Made by a program: the position numbers and the translations under genes. The notes under the pieces are model-generated. The model saw only the letters and a list, made by a program, of their open reading frames with translations. It ran no database searches and was not told where the DNA came from. Below, piece after piece: positions 42,388-53,200 of a stretch of DNA of 57,440 nucleotides (position 1 is the stretch's first letter; every line of letters begins with the position of its first letter). Source of the stretch: a candidate division FCPU426 bacterium (lineage in GTDB: Bacteria; Oederibacteriota; PGYV01; Palsa-1178); contig PLPI01000023.1 of the NCBI GenBank assembly GCA_003159495.1, positions 261-57,700 of the forward strand. The letters are read 5' to 3'.

Positions 42388-44826
42388 GTGAATAAAAAAG
42401 CGGTGCTTTCAATATTACTGCTGGCCCTGACCGCGGCATTTTTCGCGCCGGTGCTTTTTTTCGGGAGGTCATTTTCCGGCGGAGACACGGTAAATTATAC
42501 ACAACCCATGAAAGTATTTATCAATAAAACCCTTGAAAAAGGGGAGTTCCCCCTGTGGAACCCGGACATATACAGCGGATTTCCAATGTTTGCGGAATCT
42601 AACACCGGCATTGCCTATCCCTTAAATCTATTGTTCTCCATTTTTCCGGCAAATAAAGGCATTACTTATAACGCGGCGGCTCATTTTTTCCTGTCAGGTA
42701 TTTTTATGATGCTTTACGCCTCGTGTTTCACGGAAAGCGGCGCCGCGATTTTTCTTTCAATGATAATATGGGTTTTTTCCGGCATGTTCTCATTCAGGAT
42801 AGACCATTTGCCGGTACTGCAGGCCATGGCTTATATACCACTTTTCTTTTTTGCCGTGGAAAAGTACGCGCGTACATCAGAACGTAAATGGCTCTTTATA
42901 ACAGCGGCCGTTGCGGCGGCAGTCATTCTCATCGGACACGGCCAGACCGCCCTTTATATGTTCGCGGCCGGTTGCGTTTACTATCCGGCGCGGCTTGGCA
43001 TGCTGAAAAAAAAGATAATTTCGACAGATATTCTTTTATTCGGCGCAAGCCTTGTTTTCGGTCTGGCAATGGCGGCGGTGCAGGCAATACCGACCTATGA
43101 ACTAATATCCATGACAGCCAGGAACGGGGGAATGGCCGCGGACAGCATCTTAAAATCCGAGAATATAACGTGGATTAATATCATCAACACACTGTTCCCG
43201 TTCCTTTTCGGGAGCGTCAACAACAACACATATATAGGAATATATATTTTCAGGTCGTGGTTCATATCATACATAATGATATATACCGGCGCTGTATCGG
43301 TATTTTTTTATTTTTTCGCGGCGCGCAGGGCAAAAAACGCGCCGGTATTAATATTATTCGGGGCGTTCATGGTCTTTTCACTGCTCTTTGCAATGGGGGC
43401 AAATTTTCCGCTGAATTATTTGGCTGTAAAAATTCCCGTGCTCAACAAATTCAGGAATCCCGCGATGATGCTGGAATATTATGTATTTTTCACGGCGGCA
43501 TTATGCGCGGTGACGGCCTCCATGGTTGAAAAAGGGGATATATCAACCCGTGTTATGAAAATTTTGACAATAACAGCGGGCGCGGGGCTGGCCGCGGCCG
43601 CTGCTGTTTTTGTCTTTAAAGGGCGGCTGCTCGGTATTTTTTCCGCAAAAACTTCTGCTTTCATAAATAAAAGCGTTGTTAACAGCCTGTACCACCATTA
43701 TCCGGCTGAATATTATATGGATAAGCTGGTAAACACGGCCTCTTTCATATCCGCCGGCATTGTTAAACAGGCGATTTTTATAACACTGTTGTGCCTTGTT
43801 TTCCTCGGGTTTTCCGCCGGCAGGATTTCAAAGAATATTTTTTTATCACTACTTGCCGTTTTGACATGCGCGGAGCTGTTTTTCAACATGTACGGTTACC
43901 AGCCAATGCAGAAGGACGCGTTTTATTCCGGTATGCCGTCAAGCGCCTCTGCGCTGGTTAAGGACAAAAGCCACAGGATGATGCAGTGGAGGTATTATGA
44001 AAACGAGAGCATTGTATTTAAAAAAGGGGAGGCGCGCGGCGGCCTGGAAGAACACCTGATGAACAGGGAGATTATGAGGCCGGACCAGAACACGGCGTAC
44101 GGCGTGCTTTCCTTTATGGGCTACAGCCCGGTCTGTACCAAAAAATATTATGATTATTACGTTCCCTTTGAGAACGCGGCGCTCAACGGCGGCAATGATA
44201 ATGATAAAATAATTGAAAACGGCAGGAACATTCTTGACGCGGCCGCGGTAAAATACATACTGAGCCCGTATCCAATAAGCGGGATCAAAAGATTAAAGCA
44301 GGCGGGCAGTTACGGCAACCTGACGCTGTATGAGCGGGCTGGCGCGCCGGGACTTGTGAATTTCGCCCCGCAGGCGGTTTTAATGAAAGACGATAATGAA
44401 ATACTTAAAAAATTAAACGACCCGTCATTTGATATGAAAAACAGATGCATAATAAGTTCCCGCGGAAACGGCGGGGAAAATTACGGCACGGCCTCATGCC
44501 CGGTAAATATTGAAAAATGGGAAGGCGGCCATATCAGTTTTGAACTCACAGCGCCTTCTGCAGGATACGCGGTGGTATCGAGCCTCTATTACCCGGGATG
44601 GATTGCGCGCGTTGACGGCGCGCCGGCAAAAATTTTGAACGCGGATTATGTTTTTTCAGCGGTAAAATTAGGCGCCGGAAGGCACGCTGTTGAAATGGAT
44701 TATAAACCGGCGTCGTTCAGGCTGGGGCTGATTGTTTCCGCCGTGTCATTTTTGATATTTTTAGCGCTGCTGTGTGCGGAGCTTATAATAAGGAAAAAGA
44801 AGAGGGCGGCCGGGATTGTTTCTTGA
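42388..44826 (+). CDS. YfhO-type multi-pass membrane protein (second copy)
   Basis: An 812-residue paralogue of the protein at 34157. Many membrane helices fill residues 5-490, the N-terminal luminal loop (FGRSFSGGDTVNYTQPMKVFIN, PLWNPDIYSGFPMFAESN) parallels the first copy (FGSDFINIYLPF, PLWMPHLFFGFPL), and a soluble C-terminal part ends with SSLYYPGWIARVDGAPAKIL and a last helix, exactly as in the first copy (NSWYPDWKVKVD). Probably a GT-C-type glycosyltransferase using a polyprenyl-linked sugar. The start is GTG behind GGAGGGG. It follows the helicase gene by 15 bp but is functionally unrelated to it, and no polyprenyl-phosphate transferase is adjacent. Confidence 0.85.
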   Translation: MNKKAVLSILLLALTAAFFAPVLFFGRSFSGGDTVNYTQPMKVFINKTLEKGEFPLWNPDIYSGFPMFAESNTGIAYPLNLLFSIFPANKGITYNAAAHFFLSGIFMMLYASCFTESGAAIFLSMIIWVFSGMFSFRIDHLPVLQAMAYIPLFFFAVEKYARTSERKWLFITAAVAAAVILIGHGQTALYMFAAGCVYYPARLGMLKKKIISTDILLFGASLVFGLAMAAVQAIPTYELISMTARNGGMAADSILKSENITWINIINTLFPFLFGSVNNNTYIGIYIFRSWFISYIMIYTGAVSVFFYFFAARRAKNAPVLILFGAFMVFSLLFAMGANFPLNYLAVKIPVLNKFRNPAMMLEYYVFFTAALCAVTASMVEKGDISTRVMKILTITAGAGLAAAAAVFVFKGRLLGIFSAKTSAFINKSVVNSLYHHYPAEYYMDKLVNTASFISAGIVKQAIFITLLCLVFLGFSAGRISKNIFLSLLAVLTCAELFFNMYGYQPMQKDAFYSGMPSSASALVKDKSHRMMQWRYYENESIVFKKGEARGGLEEHLMNREIMRPDQNTAYGVLSFMGYSPVCTKKYYDYYVPFENAALNGGNDNDKIIENGRNILDAAAVKYILSPYPISGIKRLKQAGSYGNLTLYERAGAPGLVNFAPQAVLMKDDNEILKKLNDPSFDMKNRCIISSRGNGGENYGTASCPVNIEKWEGGHISFELTAPSAGYAVVSSLYYPGWIARVDGAPAKILNADYVFSAVKLGAGRHAVEMDYKPASFRLGLIVSAVSFLIFLALLCAELIIRKKKRAAGIVS

Positions 44827-44851
44827 AAAAAAGCCGTCTTTGTTGTATCTT
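44823..44851 (+). promoter_or_regulatory. Possible dGTPase promoter
   Basis: TTGAAA (44823-44828), a 17-bp spacer and TATCTT (44846-44851), overlapping the end of the YfhO gene. The -10 is poor. Confidence 0.4.
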
Positions 44852-44869
44852 TAATAGGGCAATAAAAAT

Positions 44870-46093
44870 ATGATAAAGCAGGGTGGCCGGATGGAAAAGG
44901 ACGCTTATATCTTAAGCAGGCAGAAGATGGAAGAAATCGAAGAGGCGACGCTCGCGCCTTATGCCATGAAAAGCCGTGAAACGCGCGGCAGGAAATATAA
45001 GGAAGCCGAACATCCTTTCCGCTCGGTCTACCAGCGCGACAGGGACAGGATAATACACTCCACGGCATTCAGGCGCCTTGAATACAAAACCCAGGTTTTT
45101 GTGAACCTCGAGGGGGATTATTTCCGCACCAGGCTCACCCACACAAACGAAGTAGCGCAGATTGCGCGCACAATAGCCCGCACCCTGCGCCTTAACGAGG
45201 AACTAACCGAGTCGGTGGCGCTGGCGCATGATATCGGCCACACGCCTTTCGGCCATTCAGGCGAGACTGTCCTGAACCGCCTCATGAAAGAAGAGGGCGG
45301 GTTTGAGCACAACTCCCAGAGCCTGAGGGTGCTCGACGAACTCGAACAGAAATACCCGGATTTCGACGGCATCAACCTGTGCTGGGAAACGAAGGAAGGA
45401 ATAATAAAACACACCACCGACTACGACAATCCGGCGTGCAAAGATTACGACCCCTCGCTTTCACCGACGCTTGAGGCGCAGATAGTCAACGTGGCCGACG
45501 AGATAGCCTATAACTCACACGACCTTGACGACGGAATCACCTCGGGAATATTAAGCGTTGATATGCTTAAGGAAACCGCGGTATGGGAGGATATAAAAAA
45601 GTCGATTGACATGAAAAAATTCGACTCCCTTCCGCTGGAGATGAAAAAATACAACATATGCAGGGCGCTGATAAACCTGCAGGTGACCAACCTAATCGAA
45701 ACCGCGGTTGAAAACATAAACTCAAAATCAATAAAATCGGTGGACGATGTCAGGAAAAGCAAAAAGCTCATAATGGAATTCGGCGACGAGATGAAGAAAA
45801 AGCACAGGGACCTGAAAAGCTTCCTGTACCGCAATTTTTACAAGCATTATAAGGTCATCCGCATGGAGTACAAGGCCGAAAAGATAATAGAGGACCTCTT
45901 TAAAATATATGAAAAGCGCGGCGACGTTACCGACAAACGCGGCGTCACCTCGTCGATACTGCCGCCGGAAGCCAGAAAAAGGCTGGGCAGGGATTCCCTT
46001 AAAAGGGTGATATGCGACTACATAGCCGGCATGACAGACAGGTTCATCCTCGAGGAATACAAAAAACTCTTTGACCCGTATGAGAAGGTTTAA
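44870..46093 (+). CDS. dgt: Deoxyguanosinetriphosphate triphosphohydrolase-like protein
   Basis: A 407-residue HD-domain enzyme that hydrolyses dGTP or other dNTPs to nucleoside plus triphosphate, controlling nucleotide pools. The N-terminal YQRDRDRIIHSTAFRRLEYKTQVF is the family signature. The HD metal site is His91 (RLTHTNEVAQ) and His120-Asp121 (ALAHDIGHTPFGHSGE), with Asp in EIAYNSHDLDDGI as another ligand. The start is uncertain: ATG at 44870 or 44891. Neither ribosome site is strong. The C-terminal part (YKAEKIIEDLFKIYEKRGDV) is the usual helical tail. Confidence 0.92.
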   Translation: MIKQGGRMEKDAYILSRQKMEEIEEATLAPYAMKSRETRGRKYKEAEHPFRSVYQRDRDRIIHSTAFRRLEYKTQVFVNLEGDYFRTRLTHTNEVAQIARTIARTLRLNEELTESVALAHDIGHTPFGHSGETVLNRLMKEEGGFEHNSQSLRVLDELEQKYPDFDGINLCWETKEGIIKHTTDYDNPACKDYDPSLSPTLEAQIVNVADEIAYNSHDLDDGITSGILSVDMLKETAVWEDIKKSIDMKKFDSLPLEMKKYNICRALINLQVTNLIETAVENINSKSIKSVDDVRKSKKLIMEFGDEMKKKHRDLKSFLYRNFYKHYKVIRMEYKAEKIIEDLFKIYEKRGDVTDKRGVTSSILPPEARKRLGRDSLKRVICDYIAGMTDRFILEEYKKLFDPYEKV

Positions 46094-46104
46094 AGCCGGT
46101 TTAA

Positions 46105-47121
46105 ATGGCGCCAAATAATTACACGCCCAAGGGAATTGTCCTTGTCCCCACCTACGACTGCACGGCCATGTGCCGCCACTGCAACAACGATTTTGCCCGC
46201 CACGATCTTTCAATTAAAATGGACCCGCAGAGGGCAATTGAAATTTTGAACGAGGCAAAAAAGCTGGGGTTGAATTCCCTTCAGCTTACTGGCGGGGAAC
46301 TGACACTTTACCCGGAATTCATGCCGCCGGTAATTGCGCATGCAAGAAAACTGGCCATGAGGATAAACAGGCCGCCGACGAACTGTTACATAGGGGCAAA
46401 TCCTGAAAAGGCGCGGCTGTTTTTTTCTGAGCTGAAAAAATCCGGATTCACGCAGGGCTTCAGGATATCCATTGATTATTACCACCAGAAAAACATCCCG
46501 CTGGGAAGCGTGGTGGGATTTGTCCATATTTATTCTGATTATTTTCCCCTGAATTCGCTGACAATCGGCTCATGCTGCCGCGATTACGAAGAGGTTAAGC
46601 CGCTGTATGAAAAATTCATTGAAGGGGTTACAAAATCAGGCATGACCGCTGAAATAGATACGGATAAAAAATCAATATATATAAACGGCAAAAGGGTGAA
46701 ATATGGCACATGGCGGCCGACAAGGCCGTCGTGGAGGCCGGTTGCCGATGATGAGGCGCACATGGCGCCGATAGATAAAACACTCCACTGCCTGGGCCCG
46801 CAGGGGCTGGCGTATCTCTGGGTGGAGCCGGACCTGAAGGTGAGGGTCTGCTCGTGCAACGGCAACGGGTTTACGGACTATCTGGTAGTCGGGGACCTCT
46901 CAAAACAAAGCATTGAGGATGTGATTGGGAGCGTTAAAAAAGATAAAATATTCGCCATCCTGGCCGACCACGGCCCGGCAGGGTTGAGGGATGTTATTAA
47001 TAGGGACAAAGAAGTGCTTGATGTCACAAAACAGTATTCCTTCATGTGCGAGTTATGCCATGAAATACTCTCAAATCCGGAACTGCTGGAAAGGGTGAAA
47101 AAATATTATCGGTTTTTATGA
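46105..47121 (+). CDS. Radical SAM protein with C-terminal Cys-rich region
   Basis: A 338-residue protein. The radical SAM cluster ligands are Cys19, Cys23 and Cys26 in YDCTAMCRHC near the very N-terminus. SLQLTGGELTLYPEF is the SAM-binding GGE region. Toward the C-terminus, further Cys residues (TLHCLGPQG, RVCSCNGNG, CELCHEI) suggest a SPASM-like auxiliary cluster, as used in peptide-modifying or other maturases. No small precursor-peptide gene was recognised next to it. It begins 12 bases after the dGTPase stop, so it is probably cotranscribed. The substrate is unknown. Confidence 0.85.
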   Translation: MAPNNYTPKGIVLVPTYDCTAMCRHCNNDFARHDLSIKMDPQRAIEILNEAKKLGLNSLQLTGGELTLYPEFMPPVIAHARKLAMRINRPPTNCYIGANPEKARLFFSELKKSGFTQGFRISIDYYHQKNIPLGSVVGFVHIYSDYFPLNSLTIGSCCRDYEEVKPLYEKFIEGVTKSGMTAEIDTDKKSIYINGKRVKYGTWRPTRPSWRPVADDEAHMAPIDKTLHCLGPQGLAYLWVEPDLKVRVCSCNGNGFTDYLVVGDLSKQSIEDVIGSVKKDKIFAILADHGPAGLRDVINRDKEVLDVTKQYSFMCELCHEILSNPELLERVKKYYRFL

Positions 47122-47158
47122 GAAAAATAAAATAATTTCAGGCCGGCCAAAATAAATC

Positions 47159-47187
47159 TTGACAATATTTGTTGAAAATGATATAAA
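47159..47187 (+). promoter_or_regulatory. Promoter of the giant Rhs/SpvB gene
   Basis: TTGACA (47159-47164), a 17-bp spacer and TATAAA (47182-47187). Transcription would begin near 47194, about 85 bp before the proposed GTG. No in-frame ATG occurs near the start. Confidence 0.8.
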
Positions 47188-47278
47188 TTTTTTGGATTTA
47201 AGGTTTATACAAAGGGACATATACAGTCAATACAGTGGGTCTTATATATTTAAACGGGACGGGGTTAAAAAAATCAGC

Positions 47279-50200
47279 GTGGGGGCGGGGTTGGAAGATT
47301 CAGCTGGGAACTTTAAAGCTAAAAGTATTTTTTCCGGTAATAACATCCCGAAGGGATTGTTGTTTTTATTAATATCCGCATTAGCGGCCATCTCCGGGGC
47401 CATACTGTTGGCAAATCTTTCGACACAGCCGTCGCAGGATACAGTGCGATATACCCCCGATATTATCCAGGTTGACGCCGCCCAATTTTCAAACAGCGCA
47501 GCGGCCGTTCAGGAACAGGCCGAGGCATTAAAACTTTTCAACCGTGACACAACATCCGCATACGCCCCGGCACAGTCAACAAACATAGATGTAACCTTCA
47601 GCGGGCCGATAAATTTGAAATATATAAAAGTATACGGGCCCGCTTCATATTATATTACAATATACACATCCACGGGAAACGGAAGCTGGTCCGAGGTTAC
47701 GGGATTATCGCGCGTCAATCCAAGCAGGGCAAGACAGGCGTGGAATAAATATCCGGCTTCGGCAGTTCAGCCGGCGGCGTTATACAGGATAAAATTAGAG
47801 CCGGTGCAGGGCGCTGCGGTTGCCGGAGTTGCGGAACTGGAATTCTGGGCCGACGGGACGCATCTAAACATTAAAGACGGCGGGACACTCTCGGCGGTAA
47901 TAGACGCAAACGGCTTTAATTCATTCGGAAAGAAATTTATTGCCTCTCCGGCAAGCGCGGATGTGGCCGTATCAAGGGACGGTAATGATACAAATATCAG
48001 CGACGCTGTATTTTATGTAAACGTAAGCGGACAGGCATCTGATTTTAACAGGGCGTGGCTGGTATATGACATGAAGGGGCTGGGAAGCTGGATTGGGGCA
48101 AGTCATTCAATAAACGGTATGGGGTCCGTGCTTGCGTGGCCTGTAGCGGGAACCGACAACTGGGAAAGCCAGGTAGAGCCCATAGACCCCGACCTGCTGG
48201 TAAATGGAAACAACAGCATTGAATTTACCATGCCGGCAGGCTCGGCAGTGGGGTATTCGGTTAGGAACCTTGCGCTGGTGGTGGAGACCGACAACGGGTT
48301 CAACCAGATAAGCGGGATTGAACCCGGGGACGCCAGCCAGGCGAATATGACAGACGGGGATATCACAACTTTATGGAAACCAACAGGGCTGGGCGTTTCC
48401 GCGACATTTGATTTGTACAGGAGCATACAGGCCGAATCAATAGGGTTATATACCGGAATAAACCCCGGAGGCATTATTTCAATAAGCGGGAGTAATGGCG
48501 GGATAACAGGGCCGGTGGTAAATTCGGTAAAAATATCCTCACTGCAAAACGGATGGAACGCCATATCCGCCGCAGGTATATTTGACAGCGTCAGCATCAA
48601 TTTGACGGGAACCGCGGGAACATTCGGAGGCATAGCGGAAGCTGCAATCTGCGGGTCCGGGGTAGGTGCGGCAAGAGCTCCGGGAATAGTGATAAATTAT
48701 CCCGACAACGGGCAGTACTTTGGCAGGGAGGCTTTCATACGCGGTTATTTGCCGGTGCCGGATAACGGCTCAGGAGCGGCGCAGGTGCTGGTGGGGCCGA
48801 ATCAGGCCAGCCTGAACAACGGTGTATTTACCGGGATTGTAAGCAAAGAGGATGTGGGGCTGGAAAGCGATGCGGATTCCTCGGCCTGGAGCGTAGATGT
48901 GACAGCAATATATCCCGACGGCACAAAAATAACAAAAACCGTGCATTTAAATAACATGCTGGCCGCTGTGGACATGTCGGGGTTGAATAACACCGCACAG
49001 GCGTACGGCGTGGGATTAAAACCCGGCGGCACGAGAAAATTTAGCATAAACGGGATATCAATAGAGGCCGATACGACGGATAACGACAAGACAAAGGACA
49101 TACAGGTGCTGTCGCTGGAAGACAGGGATTTGCCGCCGCTGGATATAGGAATGGTTAACGTGACCGGAAAGCACAAGGGCTTCAGGTTCCTACCGCACCA
49201 CGCGAAATTTAAGAATAAGATAAGGTTGCGCCTGCCGTATGATAAAAAGAAATTGCCGCCAGGAAAAACAGAGAATGAAATAACGGCCTATTATTTTAAC
49301 GACAGGATAAACCGCTGGATGCCGGTTGAAGAGGAATCAGTCGATAAAAATAACGGCGAAACAGTGAATTTGACCGACCATTTTACGGATTTTATAAATG
49401 CGGTAATAGTTGTCCCCGAACACCCACAGGTTCAGAATTATAATCCCAATATGATAAAAGACCTTAAGGCAGCCTTGCCAGGCGCGGGTATAAGCATGAT
49501 AAATCCGCCGGAGGCCAATAATAAAGGCGACGCAGTACTAAATTTCCAGATAGAAATTCCGCCAGGCAGGAATGGAATGCAGCCAAATTTAAATATAAGT
49601 TATAATTCCGGCGGCGGCGACGGACTGCTCGGGTATGGCTGGGACATGCCGGTCAAAAGCGTGTCGTGCGAAACCAGATGGGGAGTGCCAAGATTTTACG
49701 CCAGTTCAGAAACAGAATCTTATCTTCTGGAAGGGGAAGAACTTGTTCCCACGGCAAGAGGAGCCGTTTTTACGACAAGGACCGCGGCCGATAAAAGATT
49801 TTTTTCAAGGATTGAGGGCAAATTTGAAAGGATAATCAGGAAAAGCAATGACCTTGTAAATCCGGGGGCCGACAAATATTACTGGCAGGTAACTGAAAAG
49901 GACGGTACGGTCAATATTTACGGAGAGATATCAGGAGACACGGGTTCAAACACTACCATGGGGCCGGCCGGCGGAACGTTTATGTGGGCCCTGCGGTCAT
50001 CAACCGACAGGAACGGAAACTATGTTAAATATTATTACATTGTTGACGGCACTAATAACAATATTCTTTTGGATCACATAACTTATGCAGGGCTTGCCGG
50101 ATCCAAAGAAGGGTATTACAGCATACAGTTTGATTATGGAGACAGAAATGACGTAACGGGTGGAACGGGGCCCGGGGTAAAAACCGACTGCAGGGGCGGT

Positions 50201-53200
50201 TATATAAAAAGGATCGCAAAAAAACTCATATCAATAGAAGTAAACGCAAACGGGTCTCTTGTGAGGAAATATGAGTTTGACTATAAGCCGGGGCCTTTTC
50301 ACAGGGATCTCCTGGCAAAAATAATTCAATACGGATCCGACGGCACTACGCCAATCTCGGGAACAGGACATCAGTTTACTTACTATACCGACATGCTTGC
50401 CCATGGACAGGTCTTTAACGGGACCAAAGACGACACATGGAACACACAGTTAAATTCTTCGAATACTGAGGACATAAGCCTGCTTGGTATAAATCTGCCG
50501 AATGGCCCGTCCGCTCTGAGTTCAAACATATCAAAAAGCTGGGGAGAAAATTATAACGTAGAGGGCGGCCTTGATCCGTGGTTTGAAGTCCATGTGAACT
50601 GGGGATATACCAATACTTCAGGCCACACCGTATACAGCCTGATAGACCTTGACGGCGACGGCATTCCGGATGAAATATTTACTCCCACAGGCAATGATGA
50701 CGGGGCCGGTACGGATTATTACTGGCGTCCGAATCTGTGGAGTTTAATAAATAAAAGCACAAATTTCAGTTCATATTCATCCCGTGTGGACGGATTGACT
50801 GCTATTTCAACCGATACGTCAAAAGCTAATATGATAGGCTGCGGGGCAAGCGTGGTCGGTATGGGAGCTTCTGTTAACCAGACTACAGTCAAGACCACAC
50901 AGAGCAGGTATATGATAGATGTGAATGGCGACGGCTTGCCGGATCTTGTCGATAACGGGGTTGTAGAATTTGCGCACAGGTCGATTGACAGCCAGGGGCA
51001 TACGGTAATCACATACAGCTGTAAATCAAGCGATACCGAAGTCGAAGTGGGGCTTTCCAAAGTTCCCGACCTTTCAGGAATTGAAAAGGTGGCTGGTGAT
51101 CAGTATCTGCAGGAAATCGAAGCCTCGCCGCTTATCAGCGTCATAAAGAGATGGGAAGCGCCTTATTCCGGAACGATAAAAATTGAGGGCAATGTAACGC
51201 TTAGAAACGGCGGAGATGAAATGACCGCTTATACCACAAAAGACGGTATCTACGCAAGCATACAGCATAACGGCTCGGAACTTTGGAGGAACAGGATACA
51301 GGGAAGCGGCGATTTCGGGGACCACATTCCGACAGGCGTCAACAGCATAAACGTGAGCGCCGGGGACAGGATTTATTTCAGATTACAGTCATATTATGAC
51401 GGGATGTTTGACAAGGTGCAATGGGAGCCGGTAATAACCTATACAAGCAGGGATCCACTGCTGGCCGACGACAACAACCTCAACCAGAGCGTTTTCAGGT
51501 ATCCGGATGATTTTACACTCGCGGGACAGCGTGAAATATCAACCACACTGCGTTATAAAGGAACGGTCAGGATATCCGGCGATATTACAAAAAGCGGCGT
51601 TACATCGGACGATGTAAAATTAAGGATAATATTAAGACACCCACTGCCGACGCCCACTGCTACGCCGACAGGCACTCCGTATTTTGTCCATTATGTCGAA
51701 ACGGATATCAACCGGGCGGATACGCATCCGGACCAGACGATTTCATGGAACAAGACCGGATTTCTTCGCATGGGCAGCAGCGGACCCGAACCCGGCGGCA
51801 CAAATTATTACAGGGAAATAACCTTTGTTGCCGCGGGAGACGAACTCGTGCTCAAGGCCGATATTGACTCAAATATAGATATCGGCAAATTAAACTGGCA
51901 TCCCATTATATATTATACCGATATAGAATCGACAAACGGTGAAGCGGTGCCGCCGGCGATTGATACGTCAATAACATATACCGCAAGAGACGAATATACC
52001 AAATACATAGAAAAAATTTATACGCCTTACGACATTAAATTTTATCCCATAAATTTAAAGCAAGACCTGACAAGCCCTTATACCGTCATAAAGCCCCTGC
52101 TCAAGCCATATGCCCTGCCTCCAATTGACAGCCAGGAAAATCTGGTATTGAGGCTGCGCGGAGAAATGACAAAAGTGACCGCGACATCGCAGGATGTCAA
52201 CATAGTGCTTGTTATAAACAGCGACACCAATGCTGACGGAACGATCATTGAGGGGACGGGAACGACTATTAATATTGCCGTAATACCAAAGGATGTTGTC
52301 GGGTCATGTTTTGCATTGCCGGATAATTTTGTTGTTTTAACGCCAAATTCAACGGTCACAAGGAGCCTTTTGCCGTTAAAAAATATCAGGATAAAATTAG
52401 AGACCGGAACAGAGGCGGATATGAGCGCCATATCGTGGGATCCGAAACTGCGCTATTCATCCATGAAATATTCGACCTGGAGCCCTGAATATGTATATCA
52501 GGACCTGGGGCCGGTTGTTGAATCCCCGATGCCTTATGAAGCAGACCTTAATACCGACAACGAAACATGGATCAGGAATATGAGCATAAAACCATCCATA
52601 GTGGAAACCGCGGGAAATACGGTCTCAACGCATTTTACAATGACTGTAAAACGGCAGGTCGGATTGATTGGCAAGGGGCAGTTTGATGTTGCCGCTGGGC
52701 CGGCCGTGGAAGAACTCGTCCCTCTCAGTGACATTAAAGTCGGGGAAAATATATATTTTGAGGCATTTACGGATACATCCACAAGTTACTCGCACGTTAC
52801 CATAAATGAGCCGATTTATGTACCCGGGGTATTTCCGGCTTTTTATCCGGGTGACAGCGTAAACAGTATAGTAAACAGGTTTTCAGACGAGGATGTCGGT
52901 TTGTTCGCTTCGGGCTACCGGGGATGGGCCGTGGCCGGAATGAAGGAAATACCCGAGATTTTGCGGCCTGATTATGCGCCTGCTCCGGGAGGGCTTACGC
53001 TGGCCCAGGTGCTTATGCTTCAGGACGATTCTGCGTATATGCCATATTTCACCATGCCGTCAATCCTTACTTCGCCGTCAAATTACGCGATTGACGAATC
53101 AAAGCTTTCGTTGTCGTATTTAAGCAGTGTCACTTATACGGTGACTGATATGGACCAGATCGCGTTCCTGCCGTCGCCGTATGATCCCGATAATCCCGGC

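Noticed and set aside
47221-47278. Frameshift or sequencing error hiding an ATG for the Rhs gene
   Set aside because: The frame is open upstream to before the promoter, and the -35/-10 placement fits GTG or TTG. No sign of a frame change could be seen.
49635-49835. Short plus-strand frame within the Rhs gene
   Set aside because: It overlaps the giant frame in another phase and shows no family pattern.
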